From contig NC_081842.1 in the NCBI RefSeq assembly GCF_963259705.1, forward strand, positions 180,424,349 through 180,488,348: 64,000 nucleotides of DNA. The letters are read 5' to 3'. Below are positions 11,861-23,063 of this stretch, piece by piece. The position numbers and the translations under genes are program-made. This stretch comes from Myotis daubentonii (lineage: Eukaryota; Chordata; Mammalia; Chiroptera; Vespertilionidae). How positions within the stretch are numbered: the first letter of the stretch is position 1; the number at the start of each line of letters is the position of its first letter. The notes beneath the pieces are model-generated. The model had not been told where the DNA came from, made no database searches, and saw nothing but the letters and a program-made list of their open reading frames with translations.

Positions 11861-12495
11861 TCAAAAACAAAATTTAAAAGCTCTGTTTAAATCAACTTCC
11901 TGTATCTAAACTCTCCTGTTCCATTCAGTTCCTGACCGTTGGTTTATTCTGTTGTTATTCTACTTTGGCCTATGAATGAAATAAGCACATCTGGTCCACC
12001 CAGGTTGACTCTTGGCACACAGTGAATATCTGGACAGGGCCTCCTTCCCTGGCTCCTTTGGCTCCTGGATGGCCATGGGCACCGAAATCTAACCTAAATC
12101 CCAAGAGAGGCCTATTTGGTCATTTTGGCCAATCAGGGTGAGAGAAGCTGATGAAGGGCAAGTTTAGGTATTGTAATACTAACAGTAACAAATTATGAAT
12201 GAGGGAATGAGATAAAGAACCTGACAACATCAGCTAATTTTAGTTAAAAATTGCTTCCCTGGTTTTTGCTCCACAACCAACACGTCAAATGACTTTTTTA
12301 TGCCAAGGAAGTACTTCTTTTGGAGAGGTGCTGGGTTAGAGATAGTCCATGTGTCTTTGATCTTCTTCATTTCACTTACATTTTTAGCTAAATCTAGATT
12401 ACTTAAAAACCAGTATAAAAGACCTACCCACCATGCCTTTGAGATGATTTTAACATCTTGTCAACTAGTGCCAAGTTTTATCTTCTCAGAACTCA

Positions 12496-12642
<147 letters not shown>

Positions 12643-12989
12643 CTAAAACAAGAAATCTTTGTGAAGGAAAAATGTTAAAATTAACAAACTATAAAACATC
12701 TCCTTATTCTTATTGCAAAGAATATAAAAAAGAATCACTGATAGAAGTGGGATAGAGAAGAAATTCCCGGATGATCCCTTTTTATATTACATGGTAATTT
12801 AGTATTTTTAATCCTCACTAACAATACTGTTTACAGCAATTAAAATTAAAAGAAACTCAGAGATTATAGAGTCTAGCCTTCATTCTATATATGCCTCACT
12901 TTAAAATGAAAATTTTGGCTTCCCAGCCTCAACTTGAATACTTTTACCTATAAATATGGAATAGAAGAAATAAAGGGAAACTAATGTGT

Positions 12990-13130
12990 TACAGGTTTGT
13001 ATCAGGCATTGTTAACAGGTATTGTCACAAAATTTAAATATCACAAAAAATCCTGTGAAAAAGAAATATATTATCTGCCTCTGAAGATAAGAATACTGCA
13101 GCTCAGATAAAGAAGATTCAGGGTTTGCAA
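12990..13130 (-). repeat. Probable MIR remnant
   Basis: Pattern 'gtatcaggcattgttaacag' then 'gaatactgcagctcagataa' loosely follows the antisense MIR core. Weak. Confidence 0.4.
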
Positions 13131-13741
13131 AAACATCTATCAAATTAGTTACAAAAATTTTTTGGTAAGGAATTTTAAAGATATTAACATCTCTTTTTTA
13201 ACTGACTAATGACTACTTCAGAAAAGAGAGGTCTGAGTTTTAAATGGGTTTAAGGAAATATTTTATCTATGCCTTTCACATACAAAGAATGAAATGAAAA
13301 TGACTGATATATTCAAACATGTCAAGTGAATATTTACATGGTATGTTTGAATGTTTTTCTTCTACCTTTAAAAATACATTCACAGTCCTCAAAAAAGGAA
13401 CAAGCGTTAAAGGAATACCTGGAATAAAAAAAATGCTTTTATTCCCAACAAATAAATAGAATTGAAATGAATTTGAGCACTTACATTTTTAAAGAGTAAA
13501 ATGTGGGCTGAGAGTAAAAATATATTTCGTAATTAAGGACTGAAAGCACCAGTCAAGGAAGAGAGGTTTTCTCAACTTAGAGAAAAGTATTTGTTCACTG
13601 AATAAATATATCCTGATGTATACTATGTATTGACCACTAGCTGCTACTGATACTGACAAAGAGAAACCCTGCCTAAAAGGGGAGAGAGAAATGTAAAAAC
13701 ATAACATCTTTGAAGACATATGACTTTTTACTGCTATAATG

Positions 13742-13953
13742 CAGTGGTTCTCAACCTTCTGGCCCTTTAAATATAGTTCCTCATGTTGTGACCCAACCAT
13801 AAAATTATATTTGTTGCTACTTCATAACTGTAATGTTGCTACTGTTATGAATCATAATGTAAATATCTGATATGCAGGATGGTCTTAGACGACCCCTGTG
13901 AAAGGGTAGTTCGACCGCCAAAGGGGTCGCGACCCACAGGTTGAGAACTGCTG
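13742..13953 (+). mobile_element. SPIN-type hAT MITE, short form
   Basis: Termini 'cagtggttctcaacctt' and 'aggttgagaactgctg'. The body matches the long SPIN copy at 4656 but lacks the segment between 'atatctgatatgcaggatg' and 'gtcttag'. Flanking tataatg is repeated on both sides, consistent with an 8-bp target duplication carrying an indel. Confidence 0.9.
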
Positions 13954-14244
13954 CATATAATGACTGCTGAAACAGGTGGACTATTTTCTCAGGTGATTTC
14001 AAGTTGATTACTTTTTGTTTCTTTGCCAAGAATACTATTTTGTAATTCAAAAATATGTAGGTCCCCCACATCAACATACTTCTTCCTTACAGAGTTTTGT
14101 CTTGTTTTGAATGCACATGGTATATTATTGCAAAGAATGGCAGTTATAGTCAGAAGTATCAAGACCACTAAATTTCTATCTAAATAAGAAACAAATCTTT
14201 AATTGACCTCAGTACTCAACTCAGCAGTTGAGAGCAGTTTACTA

Positions 14245-14859
<615 letters not shown>

Positions 14860-14894
14860 TTAGACACGGGCAACACAATATCACAAAATCAGAA

Positions 14895-14955
14895 ATATCT
14901 AGTTACTTACTAGCTATGTGACCCTGGGTGAGTTAAATAACCTTACCCTTGAAAA
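14895..14955 (+). repeat. MIR fragment
   Basis: Contains 'ttacttactagctatgtgac' followed by 'cctgggtgagttaaataacc', the sense MIR core. Confidence 0.7.
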
Positions 14956-15185
14956 AACTATGGTTATTCAGACTTGGTATTTGGCTGACATTTTCTCAAA
15001 AATAAACAAAATGAACCTGTCACTGTGGAGGAGACAACTGGAAGTATTTGATGTCAATGATAAAATCCAACCTCTCAAGCCAAATTTTGGAATTTTGTGT
15101 TTTTGTATCTGTGTGCACAAGTTTGAAAACTTCCCAATACTTAAAGACTTTTCTGATAACTCTGTAGTGATGATGATAATGATAA

Positions 15186-16351
15186 TCTACACTAATAAAA
15201 GAGAAAAATGGTAATTGGCGTAAGACGATACCCTTTTCATTGGCTAATCAGGGCTATATGCAAATTAACTGCCAACTATGATTGGCAGTTAACTGCCAAC
15301 TAAGATTGGCAGTTAACTGCCAACAAGATGGTGGTTAATTTGCATATGTAGGCACAAGCCGCCTTTGCCCTGACCCCAACCATGATCAGAGAATCAGGCG
15401 CCTTTGCCGCCCTGACCAGTGATAGCAGGAAGTAGGGGTGGAGCCAGCAATGGGAGCTGGACATGGTCGAAGCTGGCAGTCCCGGGAGCTAGGGGTCCCT
15501 TGCCTGGGCCTAAAGCGGAGCCCACGATCGGGGGGCCGCTGCAGCTGCAGATCCCCGCTGCCCGAGCCAGACGCCTAGCCAAAGGCGTTAGGCCTGGGCA
15601 GGGGCGGAGCCTGCAACCGCGGGGAGCTGGGGGTCCCCTACCCAGGCCTGACACCTCTGCCGGAGGCCTCAGGCATGGTCAAGGGGCCGATCCGGTGATT
15701 GGTGATCGGAGGGTGATGAGGGTCAACTCCTCTGGCCGAGGCATCAGGCCTGGGCGGGGGGCTGAGCCGGGGATTGGGGGGATATGATGGTCCCCTTGCC
15801 CAGGCCTGAAGCCTGGGTCAGAGGCGTCAGGCTTGGGTGGGGGGCGGAGCAAGCGATCAGAGGGAGATGGGGGGTCCCCTGCCCAGGCATGATTCCTGGG
15901 CCAGAGGCCTCAGGCCTGGGCGGGGGCCAGAGCCAGTGATCGGGGGGAGATGGGGGTCCCCTGTCCAAGCCTGACACCTCTGGCGGAGGCGTCAGGCCTG
16001 GGCAAGGGGCCGATCAGGCGATCGGAGGGTGATGGGGGTCTACGCCTCTGGCCGAGGCATCAGGCCTGGGCAAGGGGCAGAGCCAGCAATCGGAGGGGTC
16101 TGGGGGTCCCCTGCCCAGGCCTGATGCTGGGGGCAGAACCAGTGATGGGGGGAAATGAGGGTACCCTGCCCAGGCCTGACGCCTCTGTCAGAGGCGTCAG
16201 GCCTGGGCAAGGGGCCGATCCTGCGATTGGAGGGTGATGGGGGTCAACGCCTGAGGGCTCCCAGTATGTGAGAGGGGGCAGGCTGGGCTGAGGGACACTC
16301 CCCCCGCCACACACACACCCAGTGCACGAATTTCATGCACCGGGCCCCTAG
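15186..16351 (+). mobile_element. Helitron, long palindrome-rich family
   Basis: Non-autonomous Helitron of 1,166 bp. It starts TCTACACTAATAAAAG after A15185 and ends with the hairpin 'gtgcacgaatttcatgcac' and CTAG. Near the 5' end are two copies of the perfect 18-bp palindrome TTGGCAGTTAACTGCCAA (15282-15299, 15306-15323). The body is an array of GC-rich units around palindromic motifs of the type GCCTGACGCCTCTG; one (16168-16208) is a perfect inverted repeat with 20-bp arms. No helicase frame. The next Helitron abuts its 3' end exactly. Confidence 0.92.
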
Positions 16352-16716
16352 TCTATATAATAAAAGCCTAAGCGACCATTACGGCAGAATGACCAGTCGC
16401 TATGATGCACACTGACCACAAGGGGGCAGATGCTCAACACAGGAGCTGCCCCCTGGTGGTCAGTGTGCTCCCACAGGGGGAGCACCACTCAGCCAGAAGC
16501 TGGGCTCACGGCTGGCGAGCCTCTCCCACCTCCACAGCAGCACTAAGGAGCAACGAGCTGAGCGATAAGGAACAGCAAGCAGGAGGCAGTAAGGAGCGTG
16601 CGGTCCTGGACTCAGAGGGATGTCCACCAAGTGGTCCTGGACTGAGAAAGGGTGCAGACTGGGCTGAGGGACAACCCCCCCCCCAGGTGCACGAATTTCA
16701 TGCACCAAGCCTCTAG
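16352..16716 (+). mobile_element. HeliBat-type Helitron abutting the previous one
   Basis: Starts TCTATATAATAAAAGCC immediately after the CTAG of the preceding element, with no base between. It ends with 'gtgcacgaatttcatgcac' and CTAG. It carries CTGCCCCCTGGTGG at 16446-16459, a perfect CTCF-core-like 14-mer on the minus strand. Confidence 0.92.
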
Positions 16717-16725
16717 TTTTTATAA

Positions 16726-17762
16726 TCTACACTAATAAAAGAGAAAAATGGTAATTGGCGTACGGCGATACCCTTTTCTTTGGCTAATCAGGGCTATATG
16801 CAAATTAACTGCCAACTAAGATTGGCAGTTAACTGCCAACAAGATGGCGGTTAATTTGCATATGTAGGCACAATGCAGGGAGGCGAAAGGGAAAGCAGGA
16901 AGAAGCCCCCTGCCACTGACAGTGATCGGAAACCCAGGGGGGAGCTAAGAGCTGGGGGGCAGGGCAAAGGCGGCCCTGGGGCCGCCTTTGCCCTGCCCCC
17001 CAGCCATGATCAGAGAATCAGGTGCCTTTGCCGCCCTGGCCAGTGATAGCAGGAAGTAGGGGTGGAGCCAGCGATGGGAGCTGGGCACGTTCGAAGCTGG
17101 CAGTCCCAGGAGCTAGGGGTCCCTTGCCTGGGCCTAAAGCGGAGCCCATGATCGCAGGGCCGCTGCAGCTGCGGGTCCCCGCTGCCCGGGCGGGACGCCT
17201 AGGCCTGAGGCGTTAGGCCTGGGCAGGGGCGGAGCCTGCAACCGCGGGGAGCTGGGGGTCCCCTGCCCAGGCCTGACACCTCTGCCGGAGGCCTCAGGCC
17301 TGGTCAAGGGGCCGATCCAGTGATTGGTGATCTGAGGGTGATGAGGGTCAACTCCTCTGTCTGAGGCATCAGGCCTGGGCGGGGGCCAGAGCCAGTGATC
17401 GGGGGGAGATAGGGGTCCCCTGTCCAAGCCTGACACCTCTGGCGGAGGCGTCAGGCCTGGGCAAGGGGCAGAGCCAGCAATCGAAGGGGTCTGGGGATCC
17501 CCTGCCCAGGCCTGACGCCTGGGCCAGAGGCATCAGGCCTAGGCTGGGGGCAGAACCAGTGATGGGGGGAAATGAGGGTCCCCTGCCCAGGCCTGATGCC
17601 TCTGGCCCAGGCGTCAGGCTGGGCAAGGGGCTGATCCTGCAATTGGAGGGTGATGGGGGTCAACGCCTGAGGGCTCCCAGTATGTGAGAGGGGGCAGGCT
17701 GGGCTGAGGGAAACTCCCCTCCCCCACACCCAGTGCACGAATTTCGTGCACCAGGCTCCTAG
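16726..17762 (+). mobile_element. Helitron, long palindrome-rich family
   Basis: Second copy of the family seen at 15186: start TCTACACTAATAAAAG after A16725, the 18-bp palindrome once, the same GC-rich palindromic units in a different number, end hairpin 'gtgcacgaatttcgtgcac' and CTAG. Nine bases separate it from the previous Helitron. Confidence 0.92.
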
Positions 17763-17851
17763 TATTATATAATGAAATGTCACCATTTAGAAAATCCATT
17801 TAACTCAATAACCCAATACTTTCCAAATGACCAATGCCCCATATTACAGAA

Positions 17852-18061
17852 CTAGAGGCCCAATGAGTGAAATTCATGCAAGAGTAGACCTTAGCAGCCC
17901 CAGGTGCCTCGGCCCTCATAGCCCTGGTAGCTGCCTTGGCCCTCATAGCCCCGGCTTCGTCCGGAAGGTCATCCAGAAGGGTGTGTGGAAGGGCATCCGG
18001 ATGGTCATTCCACTGTTTGGCATTTTGGTCGATTTGCATATTACGCTTTTATTATTATAGA
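17852..18061 (-). mobile_element. HeliBat-type Helitron (minus)
   Basis: On the minus strand it starts TCTATAATAATAAAAG and ends in CTAG at 17852. Its 5' end exactly abuts the 3' CTAG of the next minus-strand element at 18062. The terminal hairpin is degenerate. Confidence 0.88.
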
Positions 18062-18720
18062 CTAGAGGCCCGGTGCACAAAATTCATGCATGGGAAGGGA
18101 GGTCCCCTCAGCCCAGCCTGCACCCTCTCCAATCTGGGACCCCTTGGGGGAGGTCCAACTGCCGGTTTAGGCCTGATCCCGGGAATTGGACCTAAACCAG
18201 CAGTCGGATATCCCTCTCACAATCCTGGACTGCTGGCTCCTAATTGCTCACCTGTCTGCCTGTCTGGTCACCCCTAACTGCCCCGCCCTGCTGGCCTGAA
18301 CACCCCTCACTGCCTCTACATACTGGCCTGATTGCCCCCAATTGCCCCCCTCTGCCAGCATGGTTGCCCCTAACTGCTCACCACCTGCTGGCTTGGTCGC
18401 CCCCAACTGCCCCCCCCCCCCCCGCCAGCCTGGTCGCCCCTCACAGCCCCCTGCCAGCCTGGCCGCCCCACCAGCCTACTTGTTCAGTCATTTGGTCATC
18501 CCTCACTAACCCCCCTACTGGCCTGGTCGCCCCATCCAGCCTGCTGTTCAGTCGTTTGGTAATCACTCACTAACCCCCCTGCCGGTCTGGTCGCCCCACA
18601 CAGCCTGCTTGTTCAGTCATTTGGTCATCCCTCATTAACCCTCCTGCCAGCCTGGTCATAGGCAGCCATCTTGTGAGGGTGTGAGGGTTAATTTGCATAT
18701 TACCTCTTTATTATATAGGA
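18062..18720 (-). mobile_element. HeliBat-type Helitron (minus)
   Basis: On the minus strand it starts TCCTATATAATAAAGAGG with 'atgcaaattaaccc', and ends with the hairpin region and CTAG at 18062-18065. The body is a series of imperfect units ending with GGC/CAG-type motifs ('gcctggtcgccc' on the + strand), related to the elements at 45067 and 52111. Confidence 0.92.
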
Positions 18721-19268
18721 TTATACATGGACACAAATGCATTCAAAATAAAACAGTGGATTTCAATATAATTAAGTACAACATTTAATTGATATGTTTT
18801 CTAATTTGATAATGCAACCAACATGTTAAGCTTTGGTTTCATATCAAAGAAAAATACCTACAATTATCTGAAAGCTATTAAAATGTTCCTCTTTTCCAAC
18901 CCCTTGTAGGAGTGAGGTCAGACATAGCCAGTAGACTTAGACTAATACAACATACTGCAACAGAGTGAATGAAGAAGTAGATATGAGAACCTAGCTGCTG
19001 TCTTTGATTAAGTCAAACATTGAGGGTATTTGAAAAATGCAAAATAATGCCACTCCTGTCACCATTTGGGGGGAGGAGGAGATATGGTTATTTTTCATAA
19101 AAGATGTTATTAGGTTAACATGTATATGTCCATTATTATTTAGGTAAATTAAATAATTTTTAAATTTCTCAGTTTTCATTTCTAATATGTTAAACATTGA
19201 CAGACATACCTGCATTAAAAAAAAACACCAACTCTTTGGAGACTTCAACTTTAAGAGTGTAAAGGGGT

Positions 19269-19481
19269 GCCCGGCAGGCGTGGCTCAGTGGTTGAGCATT
19301 GACCTATGAACCAGGAGGTCACAGTTTGATTCCCAGTCAGGGCACATGCCTAGTTTGTGGGCTCAATCCCCAGTGGGGGATGTGCAGGAAGCAGCCGATC
19401 AATGCTCCTTTCTCATCATTGATGTTTCTATCTCTCTCTCTCCCTCTCCCTTCCTTCCTGAAATCAATAAAAATATATAAA
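19269..19481 (+). mobile_element. Ves SINE
   Basis: Starts 'gcccggcaggcgtggctcag', with 'ttgattcccagtcagggcac', 'gcaggaagcagccgatcaat', a CT-rich stretch and 'aatcaataaaaatatataaa'. Confidence 0.93.
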
Positions 19482-19835
19482 ATGTGAGCTTTTAAAAATA
19501 AAAAGAGTGCAGAGTTACTAAACCCAAAAGTTCAAGAACCAATCTCCTAAATCTTATTTTCTCATACTCCGGGTCTTTGCACATGAGGTCTTATATTCCA
19601 TTCCCTTTCATCTAGCATGTACTATTCCTTCAAGATTGTGTAAGCATTACTACATGAGGGAATGGAGCACTCCCAAAGCTTAACCTCAGATCAATATATA
19701 TTTGACTGGATACCTTCTATTAACTGATTAATTCATTTATGAGTATTTACTAAGGACATTGTATGGCAAAAAGATGCCTTCCTCCACCTCATAGAGATTA
19801 TATTCTAGCTGGGTAAGATTAAACAAATACAATAA

Positions 19836-20168
19836 TCTATATATATAAAGGCTAAATGTCCGTCCTTCCCTCCAACCAGTAGCTATGATGAGCAATGACC
19901 ACCAGGGCACAGACACTCAACACAGGAGCTGCTATTTAAAAATAAATGGACCTGGCACTGACAAACCAACACTCGGCTTCCCCCAAGTGGGACACAGGCC
20001 CCGCCACCACCCCAGAGTGACACTCCATCAAATCACAGTCAATGCTGCCAAGACCCCATGGTGCAAAATGTGGCCCACAGCCCAGCCCAGCTCAGAAACG
20101 GTCACTGAGGGTGCCAGGTAACACGGAGCAATGCCCAGCTTCCTCTCCCTAGCGACTAGCCTCCTTGG
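19836..20168 (+). mobile_element. Helitron fragment, 3' hairpin missing
   Basis: Begins TCTATATATATAAAGGC after A19835, followed by the internal phrases 'tgaccaccagggcacagaca' and 'ctcaacacaggagctgct' shared with other HeliBat copies. No 3' hairpin is found; the right edge near 20168 is approximate. Confidence 0.7.
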
Positions 20169-20239
20169 AGTTTCTCAGCCCAGGAACCCTACTTGCTTTA
20201 TAGCCAGATGCAAACATTTTACAGTTCAACCAAATGTTT

Positions 20240-20400
20240 GTGAAGCCTTTTCCCAAAGGCTTCATTTTATTTGATCCTCACAGAAGTCCTGCAGTAGGTA
20301 GATAGGAGACTCGGTAGAATTCTATTTTCTTTTCATTAGCAAGACGATGGAGATTTAGAAAGTTTAGAAACTTGACCTGACTGAAAAGAAGTAATGGTGC
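20240..20400 (-). repeat. MIR remnant
   Basis: Reads 'ttatttgatcctcacagaag' then 'agacgatggagatttagaaa', the antisense MIR pattern with degeneration. Confidence 0.55.
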
Positions 20401-20639
20401 ATTGAGCATTGACTTGAAAATGACTTCAGGTTTTCTCACTGTGCAGAATATAATCAAACACTGCTACAGTTAAATATTTTACCCTTTTTTCCCCCTGTGT
20501 GATCTACAATAATAATCTGCTTCATGTTGATATTTACTGCTGTGTTGCTGACAATTACCTGAAAGAGAAGTTGGGGTGCTTTACTGGGTTGGAAAAAGTT
20601 TAGCTAAATCAGAAAGCAGGTCTAATTAAGCAAGTTTAT

Positions 20640-20853
20640 TCATATATATTAAAGGCTAAGTTGACTCACGCATGCATGATACATATAAAGCTCTTGCTGG
20701 TGACAATTGCATGCGTGTGTTTTGATCTGTCATTTTTTATCGTGAATTTGGTTGACACTTCAATTATAGAGAAAGGGCAAACAGTGATATTAAAATATTC
20801 CTTCTAATTAATTTCCTTTCAATGTGCACGAATCCATGCACTGGGACACTAAT
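20640..20853 (+). mobile_element. Helitron, variant 3' end
   Basis: Starts near 'tcatatatattaaaggctaa' and ends 'ttctaattaatttcctttca' followed by 'atgtgcacgaatccatgcac' and a degenerate terminus (cactaa instead of CTAG). The last 45 or so bases match those of the Helitron ending at 43314 although the bodies differ. Confidence 0.75.
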
Positions 20854-20977
20854 AAATACACAGTTACAAATATACAAACATGAAAATCCTGTGATAGAGA
20901 TTCTGAGTGAAAAACCACAAGGTAAAATGAGGGAATATATTTCAGAACAGGAGGCAGGTGATTAGGAAAGCCACTCT

Positions 20978-21006
20978 GACATAAATCATATATTATGATT
21001 TATGTC
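20978..21006. repeat. Perfect 29-bp inverted repeat
   Basis: Arms GACATAAATCATA and TATGATTTATGTC around a 3-bp centre tat; GACATAAATCA is seen again at 21017-21027. It lies in old interspersed-repeat sequence. Confidence 0.9.
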
Positions 21007-21379
21007 ATAATATATAGACATAAATCAGAATGATTAGAAGTCACCTAAGCAAAGAGCTGAGGAATAGGTACTCCCAGCAAAAGAAACAATATGTAAAGAC
21101 TCTGAGACAAGAAGAGTTTTGCCATGTCCAAGGAACTAAACTAACGCCACCATCATGAAAGCATGAGTTATGGGTTGGAGTTGTAAAAGATATCAGAAAG
21201 TTATGACAGCTGCAGGATATAAAAAAGGTTTGGGGATTTGAACCTTGGTTAATGAAAATCACTGCAAGTTTTTGCAGAGATGAGTGACAGGATATAATTT
21301 GCATTCTGTACATATTACTCTGCTTGTGACATATAAATTAAATTGAAAAGTTAAAAAAATGATGATGGTTGTAGTGATA

Positions 21380-21543
21380 AGAAATAATGATGTGCCAGGC
21401 CCTGAGGATACAAAGATGTAACCTCTACAGCGTCTAGATCTTTCTGTTGTAACACTCATACTTTTCTATAGTTGTTGATTTTTTCTTAGTCTTCCTGCTA
21501 AACTGGGAGCTCCTTGAAAAAGGGACCACGTCTTATTTAACTA
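21380..21543 (+). repeat. L2 LINE 3' end, left part
   Basis: Contains 'gtgccaggccctgaggatac' and 'aactgggagctccttgaaaa', then 'gggaccacgtcttattta', typical of L2/MIR-type 3' regions. It continues after the Helitron at 22108. Confidence 0.65.
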
Positions 21544-22107
21544 CTAGAGGCCGGGCGCATGAATTCGTGCGCGGGTACGGTCAGTAGGCCTGCCCTGTGA
21601 TCAGGGCCATCTTCCCCGGCTGCCTGCAGCCAGCCCCGCCCCCCGCCACCACCCACCCCTGGTTCCCTGTTCACCATTAGGCAATCGGAGCCTGCCAGCT
21701 GGGGAGAGGGACCAAGAGGTAGTCAGTGCACTTCATAGTGACTGGCCATCTGAGGCTTGCCTGCACCTCAGGCCGGCCCTGGGCAGCTGAGGGGCTGAGG
21801 GGACTGGGGGACTTCAGTGGCAGGTGCACAGAGTGGCCAGGCCCACTTGGGGGTGGGCCCAGCCTTGCTGCGCGCCTGCCACCCTGGTGGGGCTGAGGAG
21901 ACTGGGCACCACCATCTTGTGGTTGTGGGCACCACCATCTTTGAGGGCGTGGCAGTCAATTAACATATTCCCTCCTTATTGGCTGTGGGCGCCATCATAT
22001 TTGAAGGTGGGGCAGTCAATTAGCATATTACCTCATATTGGCTGTGGGCGCTGCCATCTTTGAGGGTGGGGCAGTCAATTAGCATATTACCCTTCTATTA
22101 TATAGGA
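21544..22107 (-). mobile_element. HeliBat-type Helitron (minus) with repeated 5' region
   Basis: On the minus strand it starts TCCTATATAATAGAAGGG and ends in the hairpin 'cgcgcacgaattcatgcgc' and CTAG. Host bases are A and T. On the + strand three units of about 60 bp (starting 21921, 21981, 22040: 'ggctgtgggcgc', 'ggcagtcaatta', 'catatt') repeat the 5'-proximal region. Confidence 0.92.
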
Positions 22108-22170
22108 TACTCCAGTACCCAATACAGAGTAAATGGTCAATAAATGCAGAATAAAAAAATGATGAATAGA
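22108..22170 (+). repeat. L2 LINE 3' end, right part
   Basis: Reads 'tactccagtacccaatacag' and 'gtaaatggtcaataaatgca', the continuation of the L2 end split by the Helitron. Confidence 0.65.
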
Positions 22171-22500
22171 CACTTGAAGTATGGAAACAAAAATGAATTC
22201 ATTGTGTTTATTGCTATATCATGATAATAATAATAACATCTAATAAGTACTTAGTAATAAAAATGACTGATAGCTTTTTTTCGAAAGAAATAATAGAAGG
22301 TAAGAAATTATATACATATCTAAATTGGGTATCAGTTTTATGGTCTGTAAAATAAGATTAATAATAGCTACCTATTAAGGGTCAATGTAATAAAACATGT
22401 CAAGCATTAAGCAAAATATCTGGTATGTAATAACTACTCAACAATTAGTAATTATTTGCCTGTTGAACTGTATTTTATTGAATCAAGAATTTCCAAACAG

Positions 22501-22850
22501 GCCCTGGCTAGGTAGCTCAGTTAGTTGTAGTGTTCTCCCGATACGTCAAGGTTGTGGGTTCCATCCCCGGTCAGGGCACATACATACAAGAATCAAAAAA
22601 TGGCCCTGGCCGGTTAGAGTGTCATCTCACTCAATTGGTTAGAGTGTCATCTGTACATCAAAAGGTGGGAGGCTTGATTTCTGGTTGGGTGGGTACATGC
22701 CCAGGTTGTGGGTTAGATCCCTGGTCAGGGTGCATGCATGTGGGGGTGCAACAGATCAATGTTTCTTTCTCACATTGGTTTCTCTCTTTCTTCTCTCTAT
22801 CCTCTCTCTCTCCATCTTTCCCCCTTCCTCTTTCTAAAATCAATAATTTT
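22501..22850 (+). mobile_element. Two tandem Ves SINE heads with one tail
   Basis: A first Ves head begins 'gccctggctaggtagctcag' and runs to 'aatcaaaaaatg'; a second begins 'gccctggccggttagagtgt' at 22604 and continues with an internally repeated 'ttagagtgtcatct' through 'agatcaatgtttctttctca', CT-rich sequence and 'aatcaataa'. Confidence 0.85.
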
Positions 22851-23024
22851 GATGAAAACTACTAATTCAAGTTGCTATATTATTTTAAGTACAGAAATGA
22901 ATGCCACTACTTTATACCACCTACATCCAAGTAGATTTTTACTCACATTTTTCTCCTAAAGCTTCTATTTTAAAATAACAAAATCAATACTTTATTCTTC
23001 TAAATGTGCTGATACAAACAGATA

Positions 23025-23063
23025 CGTGTGTGTGTGTGTGTTGTGTGTGTGTGTGTGTATGTG
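23025..23063. repeat. (GT)n microsatellite
   Basis: Interrupted GT tract with one ttg break. Confidence 0.95.

Noticed and set aside
15394..17799. Several 80- to 120-residue Gly/Pro/Arg-rich open frames
   Set aside because: They lie in the palindromic GC-rich bodies of Helitrons and recur identically at 46392-47392.
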